Positions 8,490 through 16,991 of a DNA stretch of 64,000 bases are shown here, in pieces. This DNA comes from Mariniflexile litorale. Its GTDB lineage: Bacteria > Bacteroidota > Bacteroidia > Flavobacteriales > Flavobacteriaceae. The stretch spans positions 443,501-507,500 of the forward strand of contig NZ_CP155618.1 in assembly GCF_031128465.2 (NCBI RefSeq), written 5' to 3'. The translations under genes and the position numbers were made by a program. Under the pieces are notes generated by a model. It saw only the letters and a program-made list of their open reading frames with translations, was not told the origin of the DNA and did no database searches. Position 1 is the stretch's first letter. Every line of letters starts with the position of its first letter.

Positions 8490-10220
8490 ATGATTAAATT
8501 TTTTAAAATATTATTTTGTTTATTATTAACGCTTTTCTCGTTTTCGTGTAAAAAAATTTCCAATCCAAAACAACCGATTGCGTTACATGAACATGCAGCA
8601 TTTGATTGGTTTAGATATGAGGGCAAAGACGAAGCATTCAAAAATATCTCAAAAACAGATAGCACTTATTTAAACCCTATTCTATCTGGCTTTTACCCAG
8701 ACCCTAGTATTTGTGCTGCCAACGGAAAATTTTATTTAATCACATCTACATTTACTTACTTTCCAGGAATCCCTATTTTTGAAAGTACTGATTTAATAAA
8801 TTGGAAACAAATTGGACATGCGATTACTCGAAAAGAACAAGGAGATTTTTCGGGTGCAAGTGTTTCAAAAGGAATGTTTGCCCCCACTATTAGATACAAC
8901 AAGGGTCTATTTTATATTATTTGCACCAATGTAAGTGGTATTGGAAATTTTATTATAACAACCAAAGATCCATCGGGAACATGGTCTGATCCTATTGCTA
9001 TCCCTGGTGTTGATGGTATTGACCCAGACATTTTCTTTGATGAAGATGGTAAAGTTTACATCACTCATAATGGTCCACCTCCAAACAATATTTCTATTCA
9101 CGAGGGACATAGAGCTATTTATATGTTTGAATTTGATCTTAAAAAAGAGAAAATAGTGAGTGAATCTAAACTTTTAGTAAATGGAGGTACCGACATGGCA
9201 AAAAAACCTGTTTGGATTGAGGCTCCGCATATTATTAAAAAAGATGATTTTTACTATTTAATTTGTGCTGAAGGTGGCACTGGGTATAACCATTCCGAAG
9301 TGGTTTTTAGAAGTAAAAATATATTTGGTCCGTATGTTAGTTACGAGAACAATCCTATCCTAACACAACGTCATTTATACCCAGAAAGAGATAATGAAGT
9401 TTCAACAACGGGTCATGCCGATTTTATAGAACTTCCAAATGGTGATTGGTGGGCTGTTTTTTTAGGTTGTAGACCCTATAGTGACGATTTATATAATACA
9501 GGTAGAGAAACCTTTTTATTGCCTGTTGAATGGCAAGAGGGTTGGCCCGCAATTGTAGGTGGAAATAACCCAATACCTCTTGTAAATATGAGACCAACCT
9601 TACCTCTTTCGAAAGAAAATATCGAACCAACTACTGGTAACTTTGTTTCTTTCGATGACTTTAAAGATAAAAATCTAGATTTTAAATGGAATTTTATAAG
9701 AACTCCACTTGAAAAATGGTATGATTTAGATGGCGACTATCTATATATTAAACCTAGAAAAGAATCGATTCATACAGAAACAAACTTTTCTTTTATAGGA
9801 AGGCGTCAACAACATTTACAATTTGATGCATCAACCAAAGTAACATATCATTTAACCGCCCCCTTACAAACGGTTGGTTTAGTCGCCTTTCAAAATGAAA
9901 AAAATTATTTACTAATTGGAAAACGATTGAATAAAGATAATAAAGAAGAAGTTTTTGTTGAAAAAGCCACCACATCATTAAACGAAAACACACCCAAAAT
10001 TGTAGCTAAGGAGGTTTTAATCACAAAAGATTCCGATTTATTTTTAAAAATAGAAGGAAATAAAAGTTTTTATAGTTTCTATTATAAAACTTCTGAAAAA
10101 TCAGAATGGATGCTTTTAGCAAACAACGTTGATGCATCAATTTTAAGTACATCTAAAGCTGGAGGATTTGTTGGTACTTATTTAGCCATGTACACTTCTT
10201 TAAATCATTTTGGAAATTAA
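8490..10220 (+). CDS. GH43 beta-xylosidase/arabinofuranosidase lipoprotein
   Basis: 576 aa. Lipoprotein signal with Cys20 (FSFSC). The five-bladed GH43 propeller starts near residue 60: base Asp71 in GFYPDPS, pKa-modulating Asp178 in GIDPD, acid Glu244 in WIEAPH. The N-terminal block (YFPGIPIFESTDLINWKQIGH) is that of XynB-like GH43 xylosidases. A beta-sandwich (beta-xylosidase C-terminal concanavalin-like domain) runs from about 370 to the end. The protein stops at YTSLNHFGN, directly after the FVGTYLAMY strand; relatives I know usually continue with one more strand ending in a DWFEY-like block, so the end may be truncated by a small frameshift. It is separated from the GH2 gene by 30 bp and is likely co-transcribed with it. 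Confidence 0.9.
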   Translation: MIKFFKILFCLLLTLFSFSCKKISNPKQPIALHEHAAFDWFRYEGKDEAFKNISKTDSTYLNPILSGFYPDPSICAANGKFYLITSTFTYFPGIPIFESTDLINWKQIGHAITRKEQGDFSGASVSKGMFAPTIRYNKGLFYIICTNVSGIGNFIITTKDPSGTWSDPIAIPGVDGIDPDIFFDEDGKVYITHNGPPPNNISIHEGHRAIYMFEFDLKKEKIVSESKLLVNGGTDMAKKPVWIEAPHIIKKDDFYYLICAEGGTGYNHSEVVFRSKNIFGPYVSYENNPILTQRHLYPERDNEVSTTGHADFIELPNGDWWAVFLGCRPYSDDLYNTGRETFLLPVEWQEGWPAIVGGNNPIPLVNMRPTLPLSKENIEPTTGNFVSFDDFKDKNLDFKWNFIRTPLEKWYDLDGDYLYIKPRKESIHTETNFSFIGRRQQHLQFDASTKVTYHLTAPLQTVGLVAFQNEKNYLLIGKRLNKDNKEEVFVEKATTSLNENTPKIVAKEVLITKDSDLFLKIEGNKSFYSFYYKTSEKSEWMLLANNVDASILSTSKAGGFVGTYLAMYTSLNHFGN

Positions 10221-10250
10221 TTAATACTACAAAACATAAAAAATTATAAT

Positions 10251-12977
10251 ATGATGACTAAATATTCTATGGTATTTATTGCGACTTTTATTTTTACTTC
10301 ATGTACTAAACAAGCAGCAATAATTAAAACGGATAATAACCAACGTATTTCTATTAATAGCAATTGGAAATTTTATAAGTATGAAAATACTTTTGAAGCA
10401 GACAGTTTATTTTATGATGTTCGTCCCGAAATAAAAAATACAGACGATACTAAAGAAGCCGATACGCCGGCTAAAAAAGCAGAAAAACTAGAAGCATCTA
10501 AAAAAGCACTGAAACCTTATATATTACCAACAGCAAATGCTTTTATTAAAGACAAATCAAAACATCATGCACGTCCAAAAGGAAACCCTGGTAAAAACGT
10601 CCCTTTTGTTCAAACAAGCTTTGATGATAGCACTTGGGAGACTATTAATTTGCCACATGATTGGGCTATTAAAGGACCTTTTCAGGAAGGTTCAGATGCT
10701 GAAGTTGGTGGTGGTATGGGGCGCCTACCTAGTAATGGCGTAGCTTGGTACCGTAGAAAAATTGATGTCAACGAAGCAGATAAAGACAAATCCATTTATT
10801 TGGATATTGATGGTGCTATGTCGTACGCTATTGTTTGGTTAAATGGTCATTTAGTGGGCGGTTGGCCGTACGGTTATAATTCATTCAGATTAGATTTAAC
10901 ACCCTATATTAATCTTGAAGGTGAAAATCAGTTAGCAATCAGGCTGGATAACCCCAATCACTCAGCACGTTGGTACCCAGGCGGTGGTATTTATCGGAAC
11001 GTTTGGTTAACCAAAACTAATAAAATACATGTTGCACATTGGGGAACGACAATAACGACTTCAAATATATCAAAAGAATCAGCTAAAATTAATTTTAAGG
11101 TTATTGTTGAAAATAATTCTGAATTGGATTCAGACATTGAAACTATCACAAAAATCTATCCAGTAAATAATGACGGAATTGGGACAAATGTAGCTACAAT
11201 AGAAAAGGTTTCTACTAAAATTTCAGCAGGAACTAGTAAAACCATAAATGGGTCGGTCACTATTGAAAACCCACTGCTTTGGGGCCCACCACCTACACAA
11301 ACACCAAATCTATATAAAGCAATTACCTCTATTTTGCTTAATGGAGTTACCATTGATGAATATGAAACTATATTTGGAATTAGAGATATAAAATTAGATC
11401 CCAATCAAGGAATTTTAGTGAATGATGAATTAGTTAAAATACAAGGTGTTAATGAACATCACGATTTAGGCGCTATTGGAGCTGCATTTAACATACGTGC
11501 TGCAGAACGTAAATTAGAAATTTTAAAAAACATGGGGGTTAATGCCATTCGTATGGCACATAATCCGCCAGCACCTGAATTGTTAGAACTAACAGATAAA
11601 ATGGGGTTTTTAGTTATTGACGAAGTCTTCGATTCATGGGAAAGAACGAAAACACCACACGATTTTCATTTGATTTTTCCAGATTGGTATGAAGCCGACG
11701 CTAGGTCTATGGTTCGCAGAGACAAAAACCATCCTTCGATTATTATTTGGAGTTATGGCAATGAAGTTGGGGAGCAATTTACTAATGAAGAAGGTGCTGC
11801 CATAGGTAAAACATTATCGGATATTGTTAAAGATGAAGATCCAAGTAGGCCCACTACAAGCGCGATGAATTGGGCAAAATCTGATATGGCTTTTCCTGTA
11901 GTTATGGATGTGATTAGCTTTAATTATCAAGGAGAAGGCATCCGTCAGGATCCTATTTTTGATACTGTCACAGATAGAATTAAAACAAAATCACAATACG
12001 AACCTTATCACAAAAAATTCCCAAACAAAGTGATTCTTAGTAGTGAAACAGCTTCGGCCGCTAGTAGTCGAGGCGTCTATTTATTCCCGGTTACCAATTT
12101 AATGAGTTCGCCTATTCGAGACGGTATGGGTGGCGATTCCAAAATAAAACAAGTGAGTGCTTACGAACTTTATGCTGTAGATTTTGGTTCTAGTGCCGAT
12201 AAGGTTTTTGCTTCATTAGACAGGCATCCTTATTCTGCTGGTGAATTTGTTTGGACAGGTTTTGACTATCTAGGTGAACCGACCCCGTATTATGATTCAA
12301 GAAGTTCTTATAACGGAATTATTGACTTAGCAGGATTTCCAAAAGACCGCTTCTATTTATATCAATCCAGATGGCGACCAGATTTACCAATGGTTCATAT
12401 CTTACCACATTGGAATTGGCCTAATCGTGTTGGAAAGCTTACACCTGTGCATGTATTTACCTCTGGTGACGAAGTAGAATTATTTCTTAACGGAACATCT
12501 CTAGGAAAAAAGAAAAAAAGAGCATATGAATATCGTTTACGATGGGATGATATCATTTATCAACCTGGTGAATTAAAAGCAGTAGCCTATAAAAACGGCA
12601 AAGAATGGGCAGAAAATAGTGTAAAAACGACCCAAGACGCTTCTAAGTTAATCGCTAATGCAGATAGAAGTAATATCCATGCTGATGGCAAAGATTTGGC
12701 TTACATAACAGTACAAATAACTGATGAAAATGGATTGGTTGTGCCCACGTCCAATAATTTAATAGAATTTAGCATACAAGGGCCCGGAGATATTATTGCA
12801 ACCGATAATGGAGATGCTTCAGATTTAACAACTTTTATTTCGAAAAAGCGTAAAGCATTTAACGGTTTCGCTTTGGTTATTGTAAGGTCGAAACCTAACC
12901 TAAGCGGTGATATTAAAGTTATTGTAAAATCGAAGGGACTTAAAGATGGCCAAGTAATTATTAAAAGCAATGATTAA
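10251..12977 (+). CDS. GH2 glycoside hydrolase with DUF4982 and Ig-like C-terminal domains
   Basis: 908 aa. Lipoprotein-like start (FIFTSC, Cys near 18). Domains in order: an unusual Lys/Ala-rich stretch at about 65-115 between the first two strands of the sugar-binding sandwich (SFDDSTWETINLPHDW follows), an Ig-like domain, and a TIM barrel with acid/base Glu505 in SYGNEVGEQ and nucleophile Glu599 in ILSSETASAASSRGVY. These are followed by DUF4982 (VHVFTSGDEVELFLNGTSLG) and an invasin-like Ig domain. This architecture is usually annotated beta-galactosidase, but specificity across GH2/DUF4982 varies. In a glucuronoxylan locus it may remove a side-chain sugar from xylan or act on a co-occurring hemicellulose; that is inference. 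Confidence 0.9.
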   Translation: MMTKYSMVFIATFIFTSCTKQAAIIKTDNNQRISINSNWKFYKYENTFEADSLFYDVRPEIKNTDDTKEADTPAKKAEKLEASKKALKPYILPTANAFIKDKSKHHARPKGNPGKNVPFVQTSFDDSTWETINLPHDWAIKGPFQEGSDAEVGGGMGRLPSNGVAWYRRKIDVNEADKDKSIYLDIDGAMSYAIVWLNGHLVGGWPYGYNSFRLDLTPYINLEGENQLAIRLDNPNHSARWYPGGGIYRNVWLTKTNKIHVAHWGTTITTSNISKESAKINFKVIVENNSELDSDIETITKIYPVNNDGIGTNVATIEKVSTKISAGTSKTINGSVTIENPLLWGPPPTQTPNLYKAITSILLNGVTIDEYETIFGIRDIKLDPNQGILVNDELVKIQGVNEHHDLGAIGAAFNIRAAERKLEILKNMGVNAIRMAHNPPAPELLELTDKMGFLVIDEVFDSWERTKTPHDFHLIFPDWYEADARSMVRRDKNHPSIIIWSYGNEVGEQFTNEEGAAIGKTLSDIVKDEDPSRPTTSAMNWAKSDMAFPVVMDVISFNYQGEGIRQDPIFDTVTDRIKTKSQYEPYHKKFPNKVILSSETASAASSRGVYLFPVTNLMSSPIRDGMGGDSKIKQVSAYELYAVDFGSSADKVFASLDRHPYSAGEFVWTGFDYLGEPTPYYDSRSSYNGIIDLAGFPKDRFYLYQSRWRPDLPMVHILPHWNWPNRVGKLTPVHVFTSGDEVELFLNGTSLGKKKKRAYEYRLRWDDIIYQPGELKAVAYKNGKEWAENSVKTTQDASKLIANADRSNIHADGKDLAYITVQITDENGLVVPTSNNLIEFSIQGPGDIIATDNGDASDLTTFISKKRKAFNGFALVIVRSKPNLSGDIKVIVKSKGLKDGQVIIKSND

Positions 12978-13108
12978 TTTGTATTAAAGCGGTTTTCATT
13001 TAGTCCCGCCTTCATTTTAAACAAGTTATATTTCAGCTTTTTTATAGAAAAAACACTTTTGGCTTTAATATAAAAATCATTAGCTTTGATGGCTACAAAA
13101 TCATGTAT

Positions 13109-13193
13109 GCGCACGTGGCGGAATTGGTAGACGCGCCAGCTTGAGGGGCTGGTATTCGCTTAGAATGTGGAAGTTCGAATCTTCTCGTGCGCA
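13109..13193 (+). tRNA. tRNA-Leu (anticodon GAG)
   Basis: An 85-nt cloverleaf was read directly. The acceptor stem GCGCACG pairs with CGTGCGC, discriminator A. The D-arm contains GGCGGAATTGGTAGAC. The anticodon stem CCAGC/GCTGG encloses loop TTGAGGG, giving anticodon GAG. A long class II variable arm (GTATTCGCTTAGAATGTG) follows and then the T-arm GAAGTTCGAATCTTC. CCA is not encoded. The long variable arm and GGCGGAATTGG D-region fit leucine. It lies between the GH2 gene and the MerR regulator; no integrase or repeated tRNA 3' end was seen nearby. Confidence 0.97.
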
Positions 13194-13232
13194 CTTTACT
13201 TCAATCAAATTATTTAAAAACCACTCTTAATA

Positions 13233-13276
13233 TTGGTTTAATCAATAGATTCATCTATTTTTGTTTAACTTTAAAC
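13233..13276 (+). promoter_or_regulatory. Promoter and palindromic operator of the MerR/B12 regulator gene
   Basis: TTG at 13233-13235 and TATTTTTG at 13256-13263, 20 bp apart, fit the Bacteroidetes -33 TTG / -7 TAnnTTTG promoter. Overlapping the end of the -7 box is the perfect inverted repeat GTTTAA-CT-TTAAAC (13263-13276), which would sit across the transcription start, only 8 bp before the ATG at 13285. The decamer TTTGTTTAAC (13260-13269) recurs exactly upstream of crtI at 14194-14203. This suggests autorepression by the regulator; it is inference from shared sequence. Confidence 0.55.
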
Positions 13277-13284
13277 CGTTATTA

Positions 13285-14184
13285 ATGAACAATATCAAAG
13301 TTAACTTCAGTATTAAAGACCTTGAAAATCTTACGGGAGTAAAAGCACATACCATTCGAATTTGGGAAAAGCGCTATAACTTATTAAGCCCAAATAGAAG
13401 TGATACTAATATTAGAAATTATAATATTTCCAGTCTTCAAAAATTATTAAACATTTCATACTTAAATAATAATGGTTTTAAAATCTCAAAAATTGCTGAC
13501 CTTAAAGAAGCTGATATAGCCAACAAAGTTAGAGAGTTGGCTTTAAAAGATAAAACAGAAGATCATGCTATTAATGCCTTTAAGATTGCCATGATTAATT
13601 TTGATCAAGTACTTTTTTACAATACGTATAACAACTTACTTTCTAAAAATACATTTTCAAAAATATTCTACAATACATTTCTTCCCTTACTAGATGAAAT
13701 AGGCTTATTATGGCAAACAAACACCATTACACCAGCCCACGAACATTTTATTTCGGTACTTATTAAACAAAAAATTCTTTTAAATATCGAAAACCTCCAA
13801 AGTTTAAACCCTAAACCAGACACCAAGACCTTTGTGCTGTTCTTACCAGAACAAGAAATACATGATATTGGTTTATTATTTGTTAATTATCAATTAAGAA
13901 GCAAAGGTTATCATACTATTTTTCTAGGGGAAAGTGTTCCTATGGACAGTTTAAAAGATTTATTTAGCTTTTTCAATAATATTTGCTTTGTATCTTACTT
14001 TACCGTCTACCCAGAAGAAGAAAGTATTACTAGCTATTTAAACAATTTCAGTAATTTACTTCTAAAAAATAATAATTCAAAGTTGATGCTATTAGGTCAA
14101 AAAGTATTAAATTATGACAGTAATGAGCTTCCAACAAACATTTTAATTTATAAATCTATTGAAAACTTAGTTAAAGATTTATAA
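13285..14184 (+). CDS. CarH/LitR-like MerR-family regulator with B12-binding domain
   Basis: 299 aa from the ATG at 13285; an upstream in-frame TTG at 13261 lies inside the -7 promoter box, so it is not the start. The N-terminal MerR helix-turn-helix is FSIKDLENLTGVKAHTIRIW-EKRYNLLSP, the pattern of B12-type MerR proteins. The middle is a helical bundle with the W-x9-EH motif (Trp143, Glu153, His154), and the C-terminal Rossmann-like domain has E-x-H-x-x-G (Glu191, His193, Gly196), the cobalamin lower-ligand motif of CarH. In CarH proteins adenosylcobalamin stabilises a DNA-bound tetramer that falls apart in light, switching on carotenoid genes. The gene lies 42 bp upstream of crtI in the same direction. 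All key B12 residues are present, so B12 and light dependence is plausible but untested. Confidence 0.87.
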   Translation: MNNIKVNFSIKDLENLTGVKAHTIRIWEKRYNLLSPNRSDTNIRNYNISSLQKLLNISYLNNNGFKISKIADLKEADIANKVRELALKDKTEDHAINAFKIAMINFDQVLFYNTYNNLLSKNTFSKIFYNTFLPLLDEIGLLWQTNTITPAHEHFISVLIKQKILLNIENLQSLNPKPDTKTFVLFLPEQEIHDIGLLFVNYQLRSKGYHTIFLGESVPMDSLKDLFSFFNNICFVSYFTVYPEEESITSYLNNFSNLLLKNNNSKLMLLGQKVLNYDSNELPTNILIYKSIENLVKDL

Positions 14185-14193
14185 ATAAGTATT

Positions 14194-14227
14194 TTTGTTT
14201 AACTTTTTATTATATTTGTTAAACAAA
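14194..14227 (+). promoter_or_regulatory. Perfect inverted repeat in front of crtI (candidate CarH-type operator)
   Basis: TTTGTTTAAC at 14194-14203 and its exact reverse complement GTTAAACAAA at 14218-14227 are separated by 14 bp. A -7-like TATATTTG (14211-14218) lies between and touches the second arm, whose last base is the A of the crtI start codon. A regulator bound here would block initiation. The first arm is the same decamer as at the regulator's own promoter (13260-13269). The TTG available for -33 is only 13 bp from TATATTTG, shorter than normal, so promoter assignment is less sure than the repeat itself. Confidence 0.55.
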
Positions 14228-15693
14228 TGAATAAAACAATTTTTATAATAGGTTCTGGGTTTTCATCTTTAGCAGCATCATGCTACTTGGCTAAAGCAGG
14301 TTATAATGTGACCATTTTTGAAAAAAATAGCACGATAGGTGGTCGTGCAAGGCAACTAAAAAAAGATGGCTTTGTATTTGACATTGGTCCAACATGGTAC
14401 TGGATGCCCGATGTTTTTGAACGCTTTTTTTCTGACTTTAACAAAAAACCTTCAGATTATTATTCTCTTGAAAAATTAAATCCTGCATACAGCGTGTATT
14501 TTGGGAAAGATGATTTTATTACTATTGAAGACACTCTTGATAAAATAAAGATTGCTTTTGAAAATGAAGAAAAGGGCAGCTCAAAAAAACTAAACCAATT
14601 TATAGACAAAGCTAAAAGCAATTACGATATTGCTATTAAAGACTTGGTTTATAACCCTGGCGTTTCGCCTCTAGAATTGGTAACGTCTGCAACTATTAAA
14701 AAGTTGAATCAGTTTTTTAGCACTATAAAAAAAGATGTTAGAAAAGAGTTCAAGAATGAAAGATTAGTTAAAATTCTTGAGTTTCCCGTGTTATTTTTAG
14801 GCGCAAAACCAAGTGATACACCTTCATTTTATAGTTTTATGAATTATGCTGATTTTGGACTTGGAACTTTTCATCCTAAAAAAGGTATGTATCAGGTGAT
14901 TTTAGCCATTGAAACTCTGGCTAAAGAATTGGGAGTTATCATAAAAACAAATAAGCCCGTAGATAAAATCATTGTAGAAAATGATAAAGCTGTTGGTATT
15001 GTTTCTAATGGAGAAACCTATAAAAGTGATATCATAGTAAGCGGTGCCGATTACCACCATACTGAAACATTACTAGACAAACCATACAAACAATACTCTG
15101 AAGCCTATTGGAATAAAAAAACCTTTGCGCCTTCTTCCCTACTTTTTTATGTAGGTTTTGATAAAAAATTAATCAATGTAAATCATCATACCTTATTCTT
15201 TGATGTTGATTTTGATATTCACGCAGAAGCTATTTATGACACCCCAAAATGGCCAGAAAACCCATTATTTTACGCTAGTTTTCCAAGTAAAACGGATGAT
15301 AGCGCTGCACCAAAAGGAAAAGAAGCTGGCATTTTTTTAATTCCTCTTGCTCCTGGTTTGGAAGATACGCCTGAATTGCGCGAAACCTATTTCAACAAAA
15401 TTATAGAACGTTTTGAAAATTTAACCTCTCAAAATGTAAAAAAACATGTTATATTTAAGGAAAGCTTTTGTATTAACGATTTCATAAAAGATTACAATTC
15501 ATACAAAGGCAACGCTTACGGAATGGCTAATACTTTAACACAAACCGCATTTTTAAGACCCAAATTAAAAAGTAAAAAAGTAAAAAACCTATTTTTTACT
15601 GGTCAATTAACGGTTCCGGGTCCAGGTGTTCCTCCATCATTAATTTCAGGAAAATTAGTAGCCGATTTAGTTATAAAACATCACAGCATATGA
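14227..15693 (+). CDS. crtI: Phytoene desaturase (CrtI type)
   Basis: 488 aa flavoenzyme that desaturates phytoene to lycopene at the inner membrane. The N-terminus carries the FAD dinucleotide fold GSGFSSLAASCYLAKAG followed by the E-K-x5-GGRARQ block and DIGPTWYWMPDVF. The C-terminus has the CrtI signature FFTGQLTVPGPGVPPSLISG. Length is normal for bacterial CrtI. It is the first gene of the carotenoid operon, and its stop overlaps the crtB start (ATGA at 15690-15693). Expression is probably controlled by the upstream MerR-B12 regulator. Confidence is high because the two neighbours are phytoene synthase and carotene hydroxylase. Confidence 0.96.
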   Translation: MNKTIFIIGSGFSSLAASCYLAKAGYNVTIFEKNSTIGGRARQLKKDGFVFDIGPTWYWMPDVFERFFSDFNKKPSDYYSLEKLNPAYSVYFGKDDFITIEDTLDKIKIAFENEEKGSSKKLNQFIDKAKSNYDIAIKDLVYNPGVSPLELVTSATIKKLNQFFSTIKKDVRKEFKNERLVKILEFPVLFLGAKPSDTPSFYSFMNYADFGLGTFHPKKGMYQVILAIETLAKELGVIIKTNKPVDKIIVENDKAVGIVSNGETYKSDIIVSGADYHHTETLLDKPYKQYSEAYWNKKTFAPSSLLFYVGFDKKLINVNHHTLFFDVDFDIHAEAIYDTPKWPENPLFYASFPSKTDDSAAPKGKEAGIFLIPLAPGLEDTPELRETYFNKIIERFENLTSQNVKKHVIFKESFCINDFIKDYNSYKGNAYGMANTLTQTAFLRPKLKSKKVKNLFFTGQLTVPGPGVPPSLISGKLVADLVIKHHSI

Positions 15694-16529
15694 AAACATT
15701 ATTCGACACAGTCTCATACCATTGTAGCAAAATTGTAACAAAAACCTATAGCACATCGTTTTCATTGGCTACCAAAATGTTATATAAATCTATAAGAAGT
15801 GATATTTATAATATTTATGGCTTTGTAAGATTTGCAGATGAAATTGTAGACTCTTTTCACGATTATAACAAAGAAGAATTATTCAATAGATTTTCTGCAG
15901 ATTTAGAACACGCTTTAAAAGATAAAATTAGTTTAAATCCTATTTTGAATTCGTTTCAATATACTTATCATAAATACAATATTGATAAAAGTTTAGTTGA
16001 TGCCTTTATGAAAAGCATGCAACTGGATTTACATAAAACAACCTATTTAACTGATGAAGAATACAAAGATTACATTTACGGGTCTGCAGATGTGGTGGGG
16101 CTTATGTGTTTAAAAGTATTTGTAAAAGGTAATACTGATAAATATAATGAACTTAAAGACACAGCCATGGCATTGGGTTCTGCATTTCAAAAAGTTAATT
16201 TTCTAAGAGACTTAGAAGCAGATTTTGATGGATTAAACAGAAGCTACTTTCCAAATGTAAATTTGAATAATTTAGATGAAGCTTCTAAAACTCAAATTAT
16301 AAATGATATTGAGCATGATTTTGAAAAAGGATTAAGTGGAATAAAAAAACTACCTATAGAAGCTAAATTTGGAGTTTTCATGGCCTACAGATATTATTCA
16401 CAATTATTAAAAAAACTAAAAAAAACACCCGCTTTGCAAATTAGAAGTGCCAGAATACGTGTTTCAAACCCTAAAAAAGTAGAATTATTGATGCGTAGTT
16501 ACGTAAAGTATCAATTAAATTTAATGTAA
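15690..16529 (+). CDS. crtB: Phytoene synthase
   Basis: 279 aa. Condenses two geranylgeranyl diphosphates to phytoene. Both Asp-rich Mg-diphosphate motifs are present: Asp50-EIV-Asp54 in FADEIVDSF and Asp174-LEA-Asp178 in FLRDLEADFDGLNR. The YIYGSADVVGLMCL block is the conserved squalene/phytoene synthase helix. The start ATG overlaps the crtI stop by four bases, indicating translational coupling. The next gene, crtZ, begins 9 bp later. Confidence 0.96.
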   Translation: MKTLFDTVSYHCSKIVTKTYSTSFSLATKMLYKSIRSDIYNIYGFVRFADEIVDSFHDYNKEELFNRFSADLEHALKDKISLNPILNSFQYTYHKYNIDKSLVDAFMKSMQLDLHKTTYLTDEEYKDYIYGSADVVGLMCLKVFVKGNTDKYNELKDTAMALGSAFQKVNFLRDLEADFDGLNRSYFPNVNLNNLDEASKTQIINDIEHDFEKGLSGIKKLPIEAKFGVFMAYRYYSQLLKKLKKTPALQIRSARIRVSNPKKVELLMRSYVKYQLNLM

Positions 16530-16538
16530 ATTTATAGC

Positions 16539-16988
16539 ATGCAAACGGTACATTTTATATTCATATTTCTAGCAACCTACTGCTTTATGGAGTTTATGGC
16601 GTGGTTTACTCATAAATACGTTATGCATGGTTTTTTATGGAGTTTGCATAAAGACCATCATAAAAAAGACCATGATAGTTGGTTTGAACGTAACGATGCT
16701 TTTTTTATTTTTTACGCGGTGGTTAGTATTGGCTGTTTCTTACTATGGAAGCATGAAATTTTTTGGGCTGGCTTACCTATTGGTGTTGGTATTTTTGCTT
16801 ACGGACTTTCATACTTTTTGGTACATGATATTTTTATACACCAGCGCTTTAAACTTTTTAGAAATGCTAATAATTGGTATGCCAAAGGCGTAAGACGTGC
16901 TCACAAAATGCACCACAAACATATTAATAAAGAAGATGGTGAATGCTTCGGGATGCTGTTCGTTCCTTTTAAATACTTTAAAAAGTAG
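16539..16988 (+). CDS. crtZ: Beta-carotene 3-hydroxylase
   Basis: 149 aa membrane di-iron hydroxylase that converts beta-carotene to zeaxanthin. Histidine clusters are visible: H25-x4-H30, H37-x2-HH (40-41) and H45 at the N-terminal side, and H122-x2-HH (125-126) with H128 near the C-terminus. Hydrophobic segments are at about 4-22, 54-70 and 75-95. Length fits short bacterial CrtZ. It lies between crtB (9 bp) and the lycopene cyclase (3 bp). No ketolase (crtW) gene is in the cluster, so zeaxanthin is the likely end product unless modified elsewhere. Confidence 0.94.
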   Translation: MQTVHFIFIFLATYCFMEFMAWFTHKYVMHGFLWSLHKDHHKKDHDSWFERNDAFFIFYAVVSIGCFLLWKHEIFWAGLPIGVGIFAYGLSYFLVHDIFIHQRFKLFRNANNWYAKGVRRAHKMHHKHINKEDGECFGMLFVPFKYFKK

Positions 16989-16991
16989 CAA

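Noticed and set aside
13109-13193. tRNA-Leu as attachment site for a genomic island
   Set aside because: No integrase nearby and no duplicated tRNA 3' end seen in the window.
16627-16893. Alternative plus-strand frame inside crtZ
   Set aside because: The crtZ frame carries the histidine clusters; the other frame is a hydrophobic shadow.
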